Notes: generated by a model not told the origin, from the letters alone. 64,000 nucleotides of DNA from Pleodorina starrii (GCA_030267565.1 BRXU01000002.1:6205501-6269500); one strand, 5' to 3'; positions 10,065 through 21,453 are shown, counted from the first letter of the stretch. Program-made: numbers and translations.

Positions 10065-10627
10065 CAAGCCACAGGGGCACAGGTAGAATTTATGTGCCAT
10101 GATGTCAAGCAACAACAAACAAAGTGCACAATCTGGTCTGTTGATGCACCTTTTTGTGGGAAAACAGGGACTGTCACTTTATACCATACATGGAGCCTTA
10201 GGGTGAATTCTCCCAAGGTCCTGGGTTTCTGAGCCTTCTCCTGCGGTGTCTCTCACTCGTTCCTGTTTGGTTGACTTAAGCTGGCAAGTATGGGTGAGTG
10301 TCTTGGCAGCTCTTGTCGCCTCAAGCACAGTGCATGGCTAGCTGGCCCATTGGCTCTACTTTTCAAGAGTTTGGAACCCACTGCAAGGCATACATACACA
10401 ACAAAGGAATGTATTGAACAGGTTTTTCTCAAAACATTGTGATGCTGGGTCATACATACATACTACACAGCTCACCATGGCCATGCCAGCCACCATTCCA
10501 CATGAAAGCGTGATCCAATGGTACATTTCAGATAGTGTTTTTATGTGCAGGTCATCAGCATGGCAATGCATGGAGGATGCATACTGCAGCCATATGTGGG
10601 CCAATAATAGGTGGGATGGATATTTTG

Positions 10628-10645
10628 AACTGGGGTCTGCACATA
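10628..10645 (-). other. Isolated T-arm-like sequence
   Basis: The minus strand reads GACCCCAGTTCAAAAT, nearly the same as the altered Gly T-arm of units 1, 8 and 13 (GACCCCAGTTCAATTC). No D or anticodon arm precedes it. It may be a scrap of an old tRNA-Gly copy; it is repeated in every unit. Confidence 0.3.
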
Positions 10646-10678
10646 CAATCCCTAAACATATATAGTCATACTTAGTTA

Positions 10679-10762
10679 TGCAGTTTTCGGAGCTGCACCC
10701 ATACAGACAGGGGAAACAGGTTATTCTTGACCCTGTAACTTATGCCATTCGGCTAAACGACC
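10679..10762 (-). pseudogene. Degenerate tRNA-Leu-like (class II) element, one per unit
   Basis: The minus strand has a near-consensus A box TAGCCGAATGG. A stem ACAGG/CCTGT encloses an 11-nt loop containing TCAAG (CAA in anticodon position, Leu), followed by a CCC/GGG variable-arm-like hairpin and a stem TGCAG/CTGCA in place of the T-arm. The 84-nt span fits a class II tRNA. The acceptor ends pair poorly and the B box is weak, so it is probably inactive. In units from 19 onward CCCTGTAAC is CCCTATAAC, which keeps the anticodon stem through a G-U pair. Confidence 0.4.
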
Positions 10763-10802
10763 AAGGAAAACATGACCACATTCTCTATGTGTAAGATATC
10801 TG

Positions 10803-10873
10803 TGCACCAGCCGAGAATTGAACTGGGGTCTGGTCCGTGGCAAGGACCTATGCTACCACTATACCACTGGTGC
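10803..10873 (-). tRNA. trnG(GCC): tRNA-Gly(GCC), unit 1, altered T-arm
   Basis: 71-nt gene with 7-bp acceptor GCACCAG/CTGGTGC, discriminator A, anticodon stem GGTCC/GGACC and loop TTGCCAC, so anticodon GCC. No CCA is encoded. This copy has C51-C63 opposed in the T stem and TTCAATT as T-loop. A TTTT on the minus strand at 10767-10770, about 33 nt past the 3' end, could terminate Pol III. It decodes GGC/GGU codons in cytosolic translation. Confidence 0.75.
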
Positions 10874-10988
10874 TGAACACTGCACATGTCCACTGCACAA
10901 AAGACTTACCACCCTGTTCATACTTGCCAACAAAGAATTGGCCTATGTTCATGCAAACCTGGTGTACTTGCTGATAAAGACATACACT

Positions 10989-11068
10989 GCCCAGTGAGGG
11001 GCTCAGATAGAACTCACAACCACAAGGTTAAGAGTCTTGCCCTCTTCCACTGAATGAGCTGAACAGGC
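10989..11068 (-). pseudogene. Degenerate tRNA-Lys(CTT)-like element, one per unit
   Basis: The minus strand contains GCAAGACTCTTAACCTTGTGG, differing by one base from the anticodon region of eukaryotic tRNA-Lys(CTT): loop CTCTTAA, one A-C mismatch in the stem. D-stem GCTC/GAGG has one mismatch. GTGAG and CTCAC form a perfect T stem but enclose a 14-nt loop instead of 7. The acceptor pairs about five positions (GCCTG/TGGGC). The extra T-loop length and missing B box argue against function. It is conserved in every unit. Confidence 0.5.
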
Positions 11069-11429
11069 ACATTTTCAAACCTCGTACACACAGAGACATG
11101 TATGGAGTGTGCACCAATGGATGTGTTGCACAGAAAGGGACCAGACCAGATGTAGGGCTCAGCAGTGGCACAACCAGTAGGGTGCAAAAATGTTTCCCAT
11201 TCAGATATACTGGATATCCAATCATGGATGCATCTTACAAATACAAATAACCCACTACCCATGTCACTTACAAATTTCACGATCAGACATCCCTCTTCCA
11301 GCTATTCACATGTGTAGTATGGAATTCCCACTTATCATGCTCCCGAAATCCACCCAGCACCCAACATGTGAATACCGAGTACAGGACATGTTTTAGCTGT
11401 TGCAGACATGTGTACGTGGACACATATTC

Positions 11430-11502
11430 CGAGCCTACCAGGGATCGAACCTGGAATCTCCGGTTCCGTAGACCGGCGCTTTATCCATTAAGCCATAGGC
11501 CC
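11430..11502 (-). tRNA. trnR(ACG): tRNA-Arg(ACG), unit 1, intact
   Basis: 73-nt gene. Acceptor GGGCCTA/TAGGCTC pairs fully with one G-U; D-stem is GCTT/AAGC; anticodon stem CCGGT/ACCGG has loop CTACGGA, so anticodon ACG (read as ICG after deamination). Variable loop is AGATT, T stem CCAGG/CCTGG with loop TTCGATC, discriminator G. A box TGGCTTAATGG and B box GGTTCGATCCC are both good. No CCA is encoded and no intron is seen. The nearest minus-strand T-run is over 200 nt downstream, unusually far for Pol III. Confidence 0.93.
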
Positions 11503-11505
11503 TTA

Positions 11506-11591
11506 GCCGAGTTCAGGCACTTGTTAAATACCAGGAACGTGTTGGATTCATTGACGAGCTTGGCACGCAGGCCCACATACAGCTCAATCAT
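11506..11591 (-). pseudogene. Short coding-like fragment next to tRNA-Arg
   Basis: The minus strand reads MIELYVGLRAKLVNESNTFL and on to FNKCLNS, ending a few bases before the tRNA-Arg 5' end. It looks protein-like but is only ~28 codons. It is repeated in every unit. In units 22 and 23 a different upstream sequence continues it in frame (GMSGSPFTFKS then MIELY). Family not recognised; it may be a captured exon or transposon scrap. Confidence 0.3.
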
Positions 11592-12329
11592 TAAGCCACA
11601 GGGGCACAGGTAGAATTTATGTGCCATGATGTCAAGCAACAACAAACAAAGTGCACAATCTGGTCTGTTGATGCACCTTTTTGTGGGAAAACAGGGACTG
11701 TCACTTTATACCATACATGGAGCCTTAGGGTGAATTCTCCCAAGGTCCTGGGTTTCTGAGCCTTCTCCTGCGGTGTCTCTCACTCGTTCCTGTTTGGTTG
11801 ACTTAAGCTGGCAAGTATGGGTGAGTGTCTTGGCAGCTCTTGTCGCCTCAAGCACAGTGCATGGCTAGCTGGCCCATTGGCTCTACTTTTCAAGAGTTTG
11901 GAACCCACTGCAAGGCATACATACACAACAAAGGAATGTATTGAACAGGTTTTTCTCAAAACATTGTGATGCTGGGTCATACATACATACTACACAGCTC
12001 ACCATGGCCATGCCAGCCACCATTCCACATGAAAGCGTGATCCAATGGTACATTTCAGATAGTGTTTTTATGTGCAGGTCATCAGCATGGCAATGCATGG
12101 AGGATGCATACTGCAGCCATATGTGGGCCAATAATAGGTGGGATGGATATTTTGAACTGGGGTCTGCACATACAATCCCTAAACATATATAGTCATACTT
12201 AGTTATGCAGTTTTCGGAGCTGCACCCATACAGACAGGGGAAACAGGTTATTCTTGACCCTGTAACTTATGCCATTCGGCTAAACGACCAAGGAAAACAT
12301 GACCACATTCTCTATGTGTAAGATATCTG

Positions 12330-12400
12330 TGCACCAGCCGAGAATCGAACTCGGGTCTGGTTCGTGGCAAGGACCTATGCTACCAATATACCACTGGTGC
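12330..12400 (-). tRNA. trnG(GCC): tRNA-Gly(GCC), unit 2, variant
   Basis: T-arm and acceptor are canonical. G40 is replaced by A (C30-A40 mismatch in the anticodon stem) and a D-loop G is replaced by T. Confidence 0.7.
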
Positions 12401-12956
12401 TGAACACTGCACATGTCCACTGCTCAAAAGACTTACCACCCTGTTCATACTTGCCAACAAAGAATTGGCCTATGTTCATGCAAACCTGGTGTACTTGCTG
12501 ATAAAGACATACACTGCCCAGTGAGGGGCTCAGATAGAACTCACAACCACAAGGTTAAGAGTCTTGCCCTCTTCCACTGAATGAGCTGAACAGGCACATT
12601 TTCAAACCTCGTACACACAGAGACATGTATGGAGTGTGCACCAATGGATGTGTTGCACAGAAAGGGACCAGACCAGATGTAGGGCTCAGCAGTGGCACAA
12701 CCAGTAGGGTGCAAAAATGTTTCCCATTCAGATATACTGGATATCCAATCATGGATGCATCTTACAAATACAAATAACCCACTACCCATGTCACTTACAA
12801 ATTTCACGATCAGACATCCCTCTTCCAGCTATTCACATGTGTAGTATGGAATTCCCACTTATCATGCTCCCGAAATCCACCCAGCACCCAACATGTGAAT
12901 GCCGAGTACAGGACATGTTTTAGCTGTTGCAGACATGTGTACGTAGACATATATTC

Positions 12957-13029
12957 CGAGCATACCAGGGATCGAACCTGGAATCTCCGGTTCCGTAGAC
13001 CGGCGCTTTATCCATTAAGCCATAGGCCC
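12957..13029 (-). tRNA. trnR(ACG): tRNA-Arg(ACG), unit 2, acceptor mismatch
   Basis: G68 to U gives a C5-U68 mismatch in the acceptor stem; otherwise as the unit 1 copy. Confidence 0.75.
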
Positions 13030-13856
13030 TTAGCCGAGTTCAGGCACTTGTTAAATACCAGGAACGTGTTGGATTCATTGACGAGCTTGGCACGCAGGCC
13101 CACATACAGCTCAATCATTAAGCCACAGGGGCACAGGTAGAATTTATGTGCCATGATGTCAAGCAACAGCAAACAAAGTGCACAATCTGGTCTGTTGATG
13201 CACCTTTTTGTGGGAAAACAGGGACTGTCACTTTATACCATACATGGAGCCTTAGGGTGAATTCTCCCAAGGTCCTGGGTTTCTGAGCCTTCTCCTGCGG
13301 TGTCTCTCACTCGTTCCTGTTTGGTTGACTTAAGCTGGCAAGTATGGGTGAGTGTCTTGGCAGCTCTTGTCGCCTCAAGCACAGTGCATGGCTAGCTGGC
13401 CCATTGGCTCTACTTTTCAAGAGTTTGGAACCCACTGCAAGGCATACATACACAACAAAGGAATGTATTGAACAGGTTTTTCTCAAAACATTGTGATGCT
13501 GGGTCATACATACATACTACACAGCTCACCATGGCCATGCCAGCCACCATTCCACATGAAAGCGTGATCCAATGGTACATTTCAGATAGTGTTTTTATGT
13601 GCAGGTCATCAGCATGGCAATGCATGGAGGATGCATACTGCAGCCATATGTGGGCCAATAATAGGTGGGATGGATATTTTGAACTGGGGTCTGCACATAC
13701 AATCCCTAAACATATATAGTCATACTTAGTTATGCAGTTTTCGGAGCTGCACCCATACAGACAGGGGAAACAGGTTATTCTTGACCCTGTAACTTATGCC
13801 ATTCGGCTAAACGACCAAGGAAAACATGACCACATTCTCTATGTGTAAGATATCTG

Positions 13857-13927
13857 TGCACCAGCCGAGAATCGAACTCGGGTCTGGTTCGTGGCAAGGA
13901 CCTATGCTACCAATATACCACTGGTGC
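13857..13927 (-). tRNA. trnG(GCC): tRNA-Gly(GCC), unit 3, variant
   Basis: Same C30-A40 mismatch and D-loop change as unit 2. Confidence 0.7.
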
Positions 13928-14483
13928 TGAACACTGCACATGTCCACTGCACAAAAGACTTACCACCCTGTTCATACCTGCCAACAAGGAATTGGCCTAT
14001 GTTCATGCAAACCTGGTGTACTTGCTGATAAAGACATACACTGCCCAGTGAGGGGCTCAGATAGAACTCACAACCACAAGGTTAAGAGTCTTGCCCTCTT
14101 CCACTGAATGAGCTGAACAGGCACATTTTCAAACCTCGTACACACAGAGACATGTATGGAGTGTGCACCAATGGATGTGTTGCACAGAAAGGGACCAGAC
14201 CAGATGTAGGGCTCAGCAGTGGCACAACCAGTAGGGTGCAAAAATGTTTCCCATTCAGATATACTGGATATCCAATCATGGATGCATCTTACAAATACAA
14301 ATAACCCACTACCCATGTCACTTACAAATTTCACGATCAGACATCCCTCTTCCAGCTATTCACATGTGTAGTATGGAATTCCCACTTATCATGCTCCCGA
14401 AATCCACCCAGCACCCAACATGTGAATGCCGAGTACAGGACATGTTTTAGCTGTTGCAGACATGTGTACATAGACATATATTC

Positions 14484-14556
14484 CGAGCCTACCAGGGATC
14501 GAACCTGGAATCTCCGGTTCCGTAGACCGGCGCTTTATCCATTAAGCCATAGGCCC
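14484..14556 (-). tRNA. trnR(ACG): tRNA-Arg(ACG), unit 3, intact
   Basis: Same 73-nt sequence as the intact unit 1 gene. Confidence 0.93.
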
Positions 14557-15383
14557 TTAGCCGAGTTCAGGCACTTGTTAAATACCAGGAACGTGTTGGA
14601 TTCATTGACGAGCTTGGCACGCAGGCCCACATACAGCTCAATCATTAAGCCACAGGGGCACAGGTAGAATTTATGTGCCATGATGTCAAGCAACAACAAA
14701 CAAAGTGCACAATCTGGTCTGTTGATGCACCTTTTTGTGGGAAAACAGGGACTGTCACTTTATACCATACATGGAGCCTTAGGGTGAATTCTCCCAAGGT
14801 CCTGGGTTTCTGAGCCTTCTCCTGCGGTGTCTCTCACTCGTTCCTGTTTGGTTGACTTAAGCTGGCAAGTATGGGTGAGTGTCTTGGCAGCTCTTGTCGC
14901 CTCAAGCACAGTGCATGGCTAGCTGGCCCATTGGCTCTACTTTTCAAGAGTTTGGAACCCACTGCAAGGCATACATACACAACAAAGGAATGTATTGAAC
15001 AGGTTTTTCTCAAAACATTGTGATGCTGGGTCATACATACATACTACACAGCTCACCATGGCCATGCCAGCCACCATTCCACATGAAAGCGTGATCCAAT
15101 GGTACATTTCAGATAGTGTTTTTATGTGCAGGTCATCAGCATGGCAATGCATGGAGGATGCATACTGCAGCCATATGTGGGCCAATAATAGGTGGGATGG
15201 ATATTTTGAACTGGGGTCTGCACATACAATCCCTAAACATATATAGTCATACTTAGTTATGCAGTTTTCGGAGCTGCACCCATACAGACAGGGGAAACAG
15301 GTTATTCTTGACCCTGTAACTTATGCAATTCGGCTAAACGACCAAGGAAAACATGACCACATTCTCTATGTGTAAGATATCTG

Positions 15384-15454
15384 TGCACCAGCCGAGAATC
15401 GAACTCGGGTCTGGTCCGTGGCAAGGACCTATGCTACCACTATACCACTGGTGC
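15384..15454 (-). tRNA. trnG(GCC): tRNA-Gly(GCC), unit 4, canonical
   Basis: All stems paired: acceptor GCACCAG/CTGGTGC, anticodon stem GGTCC/GGACC, T stem CCGAG/CTCGG with loop TTCGATT. This is the reference form of the Gly gene. Confidence 0.93.
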
Positions 15455-16010
15455 TGAACACTGCACATGTCCACTGCACAAAAGACTTACCACCCTGTTC
15501 ATACTTGCCAACAAACAATTGGCCTATGTTCATGCAAACCTGGTGTACTTGCTGATAAAGACATACACTGCCCAGTGAGGGGCTCAGATAGAACTCACAA
15601 CCACAAGGTTAAGAGTCTTGCCCTCTTCCACTGAATGAGCTGAACAGGCACATTTTCAAACCTCGTACACACAGAGACATGTATGGAGTGTGCACCAATG
15701 GATGTGTTGCACAGAAAGGGACCAGACCAGATGTAGGGCTCAGCAGTGGCACAACCAGTAGGGTGCAAAAATGTTTCCCATTCAGATATACTGGATATCC
15801 AATCATGGATGCATCTTACAAATACAAATAACCCACTACCCATGTCACTTACAAATTTCACGATCAGACATCCCTCTTCCAGCTATTCACATGTGTAGTA
15901 TGGAATTCCCACTTATCATGCTCCCGAAATCCACCCAGCACCCAACATGTGAATGCCGAGTACAGGACATGTTTTAGCTGTTGCAGACATGTGTACGTAG
16001 ACATATATTC

Positions 16011-16083
16011 CGAGCATACCAGGGATCGAACCTGGAATCTCCGGTTCCGTAGACCGGCGCTTTATCCATTAAGCCATAGGCCC
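16011..16083 (-). tRNA. trnR(ACG): tRNA-Arg(ACG), unit 4, acceptor mismatch
   Basis: C5-U68 mismatch, as in unit 2. Confidence 0.75.
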
Positions 16084-16910
16084 TTAGCCGAGTTCAGGCA
16101 CTTGTTAAATACCAGGAACGTGTTGGATTCATTGACGAGCTTGGCACGCAGGCCCACATACAGCTCAATCATTAAGCCACAGGGGCACAGGTAGAATTTA
16201 TGTGCCATGATGTCAAGCAACAACAAACAAAGTGCACAATCTGGTCTGTTGATGCACCTTTTTGTGGGAAAACAGGGACTGTCACTTTATACCATACATG
16301 GAGCCTTAGGGTGAATTCTCCCAAGGTCCTGGGTTTCTGAGCCTTCTCCTGCGGTGTCTCTCACTCGTTCCTGTTTGGTTGACTTAAGCTGGCAAGTATG
16401 GGTGAGTGTCTTGGCAGCTCTTGTCGCCTCAAGCACAGTGCATGGCTAGCTGGCCCATTGGCTCTACTTTTCAAGAGTTTGGAACCCACTGCAAGGCATA
16501 CATACACAACAAAGGAATGTATTGAACAGGTTTTTCTCAAAACATTGTGATGCTGGGTCATACATACATACTACACAGCTCACCATGGCCATGCCAGCCA
16601 CCATTCCACATGAAAGCGTGATCCAATGGTACATTTCAGATAGTGTTTTTATGTGCAGGTCATCAGCATGGCAATGCATGGAGGATGCATACTGCAGCCA
16701 TATGTGGGCCAATAATAGGTGGGATGGATATTTTGAACTGGGGTCTGCACATACAATCCCTAAACATATATAGTCATACTTAGTTATGCAGTTTTCGGAG
16801 CTGCACCCATACAGACAGGGGAAACAGGTTATTCTTGACCCTGTAACTTATGCAATTCGGCTAAACGACCAAGGAAAACATGACCACATTCTCTATGTGT
16901 AAGATATCTG

Positions 16911-16981
16911 TGCACCAGCCGAGAATCGAACTCGGGTCTGGTCCGTGGCAAGGACCTATGCTACCACTATACCACTGGTGC
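16911..16981 (-). tRNA. trnG(GCC): tRNA-Gly(GCC), unit 5, canonical
   Basis: Identical to the unit 4 reference form. Confidence 0.93.
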
Positions 16982-17537
16982 TGAACACTGCACATGTCCA
17001 CTGCACAAAAGACTTACCACCCTGTTCATACTTGCCAACAAACAATTGGCCTATGTTCATGCAAACCTGGTGTACTTGCTGATAAAGACATACACTGCCC
17101 AGTGAGGGGCTCAGATAGAACTCACAACCACAAGGTTAAGAGTCTTGCCCTCTTCCACTGAATGAGCTGAACAGGCACATTTTCAAACCTCGTACACACA
17201 GAGACATGTATGGAGTGTGCACCAATGGATGTGTTGCACAGAAAGGGACCAGACCAGATGTAGGGCTCAGCAGTGGCACAACCAGTAGGGTGCAAAAATG
17301 TTTCCCATTCAGATATACTGGATATCCAATCATGGATGCATCTTACAAATACAAATAACCCACTACCCATGTCACTTACAAATTTCACGATCAGACATCC
17401 CTCTTCCAGCTATTCACATGTGTAGTATGGAATTCCCACTTATCATGCTCCCGAAATCCACCCAGCACCCAACATGTGAATGCCGAGTACAGGACATGTT
17501 TTAGCTGTTGCAGACATGTGTACGTAGACATATATTC

Positions 17538-17610
17538 CGAGCATACCAGGGATCGAACCTGGAATCTCCGGTTCCGTAGACCGGCGCTTTATCCATTAAG
17601 CCATAGGCCC
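17538..17610 (-). tRNA. trnR(ACG): tRNA-Arg(ACG), unit 5, acceptor mismatch
   Basis: C5-U68 mismatch. Confidence 0.75.
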
Positions 17611-18437
17611 TTAGCCGAGTTCAGGCACTTGTTAAATACCAGGAACGTGTTGGATTCATTGACGAGCTTGGCACGCAGGCCCACATACAGCTCAATCATT
17701 AAGCCACAGGGGCACAGGTAGAATTTATGTGCCATGATGTCAAGCAACAACAAACAAAGTGCACAATCTGGTCTGTTGATGCACCTTTTTGTGGGAAAAC
17801 AGGGACTGTCACTTTATACCATACATGGAGCCTTAGGGTGAATTCTCCCAAGGTCCTGGGTTTCTGAGCCTTCTCCTGCGGTGTCTCTCACTCGTTCCTG
17901 TTTGGTTGACTTAAGCTGGCAAGTATGGGTGAGTGTCTTGGCAGCTCTTGTCGCCTCAAGCACAGTGCATGGCTAGCTGGCCCATTGGCTCTACTTTTCA
18001 AGAGTTTGGAACCCACTGCAAGGCATACATACACAACAAAGGAATGTATTGAACAGGTTTTTCTCAAAACATTGTGATGCTGGGTCATACATACATACTA
18101 CACAGCTCACCATGGCCATGCCAGCCACCATTCCACATGAAAGCGTGATCCAATGGTACATTTCAGATAGTGTTTTTATGTGCAGGTCATCAGCATGGCA
18201 ATGCATGGAGGATGCATACTGCAGCCATATGTGGGCCAATAATAGGTGGGATGGATATTTTGAACTGGGGTCTGCACATACAATCCCTAAACATATATAG
18301 TCATACTTAGTTATGCAGTTTTCGGAGCTGCACCCATACAGACAGGGGAAACAGGTTATTCTTGACCCTGTAACTTATGCCATTCGGCTAAACGACCAAG
18401 GAAAACATGACCACATTCTCTATGTGTAAGATATCTG

Positions 18438-18508
18438 TGCACCAGCCGAGAATCGAACTCGGGTCTGGTCCGTGGCAAGGACCTATGCTACCACTATACC
18501 ACTGGTGC
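18438..18508 (-). tRNA. trnG(GCC): tRNA-Gly(GCC), unit 6, canonical
   Basis: Identical to the reference form. Confidence 0.93.
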
Positions 18509-19064
18509 TGAACACTGCACATGTCCACTGCACAAAAGACTTACCACCCTGTTCATACTTGCCAACAAACAATTGGCCTATGTTCATGCAAACCTGGTGT
18601 ACTTGCTGATAAAGACATACACTGCCCAGTGAGGGGCTCAGATAGAACTCACAACCACAAGGTTAAGAGTCTTGCCCTCTTCCACTGAATGAGCTGAACA
18701 GGCACATTTTCAAACCTCGTACACACAGAGACATGTATGGAGTGTGCACCAATGGATGTGTTGCACAGAAAGGGACCAGACCAGATGTAGGGCTCAGCAG
18801 TGGCACAACCAGTAGGGTGCAAAAATGTTTCCCATTCAGATATACTGGATATCCAATCATGGATGCATCTTACAAATACAAATAACCCACTACCCATGTC
18901 ACTTACAAATTTCACGATCAGACATCCCTCTTCCAGCTATTCACATGTGTAGTATGGAATTCCCACTTATCATGCTCCCGAAATCCACCCAGCACCCAAC
19001 ATGTGAATGCCGAGTACAGGACATGTTTTAGCTGTTGCAGACATGTGTACGTAGACATATATTC

Positions 19065-19137
19065 CGAGCATACCAGGGATCGAACCTGGAATCTCCGGTT
19101 CCGTAGACCGGCGCTTTATCCATTAAGCCATAGGCCC
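19065..19137 (-). tRNA. trnR(ACG): tRNA-Arg(ACG), unit 6, acceptor mismatch
   Basis: C5-U68 mismatch. Confidence 0.75.
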
Positions 19138-19926
19138 TTAGCCGAGTTCAGGCACTTGTTAAATACCAGGAACGTGTTGGATTCATTGACGAGCTTGGCA
19201 CGCAGGCCCACATACAGCTCAATCATTAAGCCACAGGGGCACAGGTAGAATTTATGTGCCATGATGTCAAGCAACAACAAACAAAGTGCACAATCTGGTC
19301 TGTTGATGCACCTTTTTGTGGGAAAACAGGGACTGTCACTTTATACCATACATGGAGCCTTCTCCTGCGGTGTCTCTCACTCGTTCCTGTTTGGTTGACT
19401 TAAGCTGGCAAGTATGGGTGAGTGTCTTGGCAGCTCTTGTCGCCTCAAGCACAGTGCATGGCTAGCTGGCCCATTGGCTCTACTTTTCAAGAGTTTGGAA
19501 CCCACTGCAAGGCATACATACACAACAAAGGAATGTATTGAACAGGTTTTTCTCAAAACATTGTGATGCTGGGTCATACATACATACTACACAGCTCACC
19601 ATGGCCATGCCAGCCACCATTCCACATGAAAGCGTGATCCAATGGTACATTTCAGATAGTGTTTTTATGTGCAGGTCATCAGCATGGCAATGCATGGAGG
19701 ATGCATACTGCAGCCATATGTGGGCCAATAATAGGTGGGATGGATATTTTGAACTGGGGTCTGCACATACAATCCCTAAACATATATAGTCATACTTAGT
19801 TATGCAGTTTTCGGAGCTGCACCCATACAGACAGGGGAAACAGGTTATTCTTGACCCTGTAACTTATGCCATTCGGCTAAACGACCAAGGAAAACATGAC
19901 CACATTCTCTATGTGTAAGATATCTG

Positions 19927-19997
19927 TGCACCAGCCGAGAATCGAACTCGGGTCTGGTCCGTGGCAAGGACCTATGCTACCACTATACCACTGGTGC
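19927..19997 (-). tRNA. trnG(GCC): tRNA-Gly(GCC), unit 7, canonical
   Basis: Identical to the reference form. Confidence 0.93.
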
Positions 19998-20553
19998 TGA
20001 ACACTGCACATGTCCACTGCACAAAAGACTTACCACCCTGTTCATACTTGCCAACAAACAATTGGCCTATGTTCATGCAAACCTGGTGTACTTGCTGATA
20101 AAGACATACACTGCCCAGTGAGGGGCTCAGATAGAACTCACAACCACAAGGTTAAGAGTCTTGCCCTCTTCCACTGAATGAGCTGAACAGGCACATTTTC
20201 AAACCTCGTACACACAGAGACATGTATGGAGTGTGCACCAATGGATGTGTTGCACAGAAAGGGACCAGACCAGATGTAGGGCTCAGCAGTGGCACAACCA
20301 GTAGGGTGCAAAAATGTTTCCCATTCAGATATACTGGATATCCAACCATGGATGCATCTTACAAATACAAATAACCCACTACCCATGTCACTTACAAATT
20401 TCACGATCAGACATCCCTCTTCCAGCTATTCACATGTGTAGTATGGAATTCCCACTTATCATGCTCCCGAAATCCACCCAGCACCCAACATGTGAATGCC
20501 GAGTACAGGACATGTTTTAGCTGTTGCAGACATGTGTACGTGGACACATATTC

Positions 20554-20626
20554 CGAGCATACCAGGGATCGAACCTGGAATCTCCGGTTCCGTAGACCGG
20601 CGCTTTATCCATTAAGCCATAGGCCC
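20554..20626 (-). tRNA. trnR(ACG): tRNA-Arg(ACG), unit 7, acceptor mismatch
   Basis: C5-U68 mismatch. Confidence 0.75.
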
Positions 20627-21453
20627 TTATCCGAGTTCAGGCACTTGTCAAATACCAGGAACGTGTTGGATTCATTGACGAGCTTGGCACGCAGGCCCAC
20701 ATACAGCTCAATCATTAAGCCACAGGGGCACAGGTAGAATTTATGTGCCATGATGTCAAGCAACAACAAACAAAGTGCACAATCTGGTCTGTTGATGCAC
20801 CTTTTTGTGGGAAAACAGGGACTGTCACTTTATACCATACATGGAGCCTTAGGGTGAATTCTCCCAAGGTCCTGGGTTTCTGAGCCTTCTCCTGCGGTGT
20901 CTCTCACTCGTTCCTGTTTGGTTGACTTAAGCTGGCAAGTATGGGTGAGTGTCTTGGCAGCTCTTGTCGCCTCAAGCACAGTGCATGGCTAGCTGGCCCA
21001 TTGGCTCTACTTTTCAAGAGTTTGGAACCCACTGCAAGGCATACATACACAACAAAGGAATGTATTGAACAGGTTTTTCTCAAAACATTGTGATGCTGGG
21101 TCATACATACATACTACACAGCTCACCATGGCCATGCCAGCCACCATTCCACATGAAAGCGTGATCCAATGGTACATTTCAGATAGTGTTTTTATGTGCA
21201 GGTCATCAGCATGGCAATGCATGGAGGATGCATACTGCAGCCATATGTGGGCCAATAATAGGTGGGATGGATATTTTGAACTGGGGTCTGCACATACAAT
21301 CCCTAAACATATATAGTCATACTTAGTTATGCAGTTTTCGGAGCTGCACCCATACAGACAGGGGAAACAGGTTATTCTTGACCCTGTAACTTATGCCATT
21401 CGGCTAAACGACCAAGGAAAACATGACCATATTCTCTATGTGTAAGATATCTG

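Larger units (their letters stand above)
10066..11592. repeat. tRNA array unit 1 (1527 bp, reference unit)
   Basis: Units are counted from AAGCCACAGG. All four tRNA-derived elements are on the minus strand, at these offsets from the unit start: Leu-like +613 to +696, Gly +737 to +807, Lys-like +923 to +1002, Arg +1364 to +1436. The rest of the unit has no frame I believe is coding. Unit 1 carries a Gly copy with an altered T-arm. Confidence 0.97.
11593..13119. repeat. tRNA array unit 2
   Basis: 1527 bp. It introduces GAGCATACC at the Arg 3' end (mismatch) and the C40A-type Gly variant shared with unit 3. Confidence 0.97.
13120..14646. repeat. tRNA array unit 3
   Basis: 1527 bp. Gly copy as in unit 2, Arg copy intact. 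Confidence 0.97.
14647..16173. repeat. tRNA array unit 4
   Basis: 1527 bp. Nearly identical to unit 5; both share TTATGCAATT in the Leu-like element, where most units have TTATGCCATT. Confidence 0.97.
16174..17700. repeat. tRNA array unit 5
   Basis: 1527 bp, a near-perfect duplicate of unit 4. Confidence 0.97.
17701..19227. repeat. tRNA array unit 6
   Basis: 1527 bp, close to units 4-5 in its right half. Confidence 0.97.
19228..20716. repeat. tRNA array unit 7, 38-bp deletion
   Basis: 1489 bp. Near 19354-19361, 38 bp present in other units between two copies of GAGCCTT are missing and a single GAGCCTT remains. The deletion lies outside the tRNA genes. Confidence 0.97.

Noticed and set aside
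10253..11280. Short frames of 65-88 codons repeated in every 1527-bp unit (for example those beginning MNRFFSKHCDAG or MKFVSDMGSG)
   Set aside because: Their conservation only mirrors the near-identity of the units. They overlap tRNA-like elements and each other on both strands and have no domain, codon bias or consistent start context.
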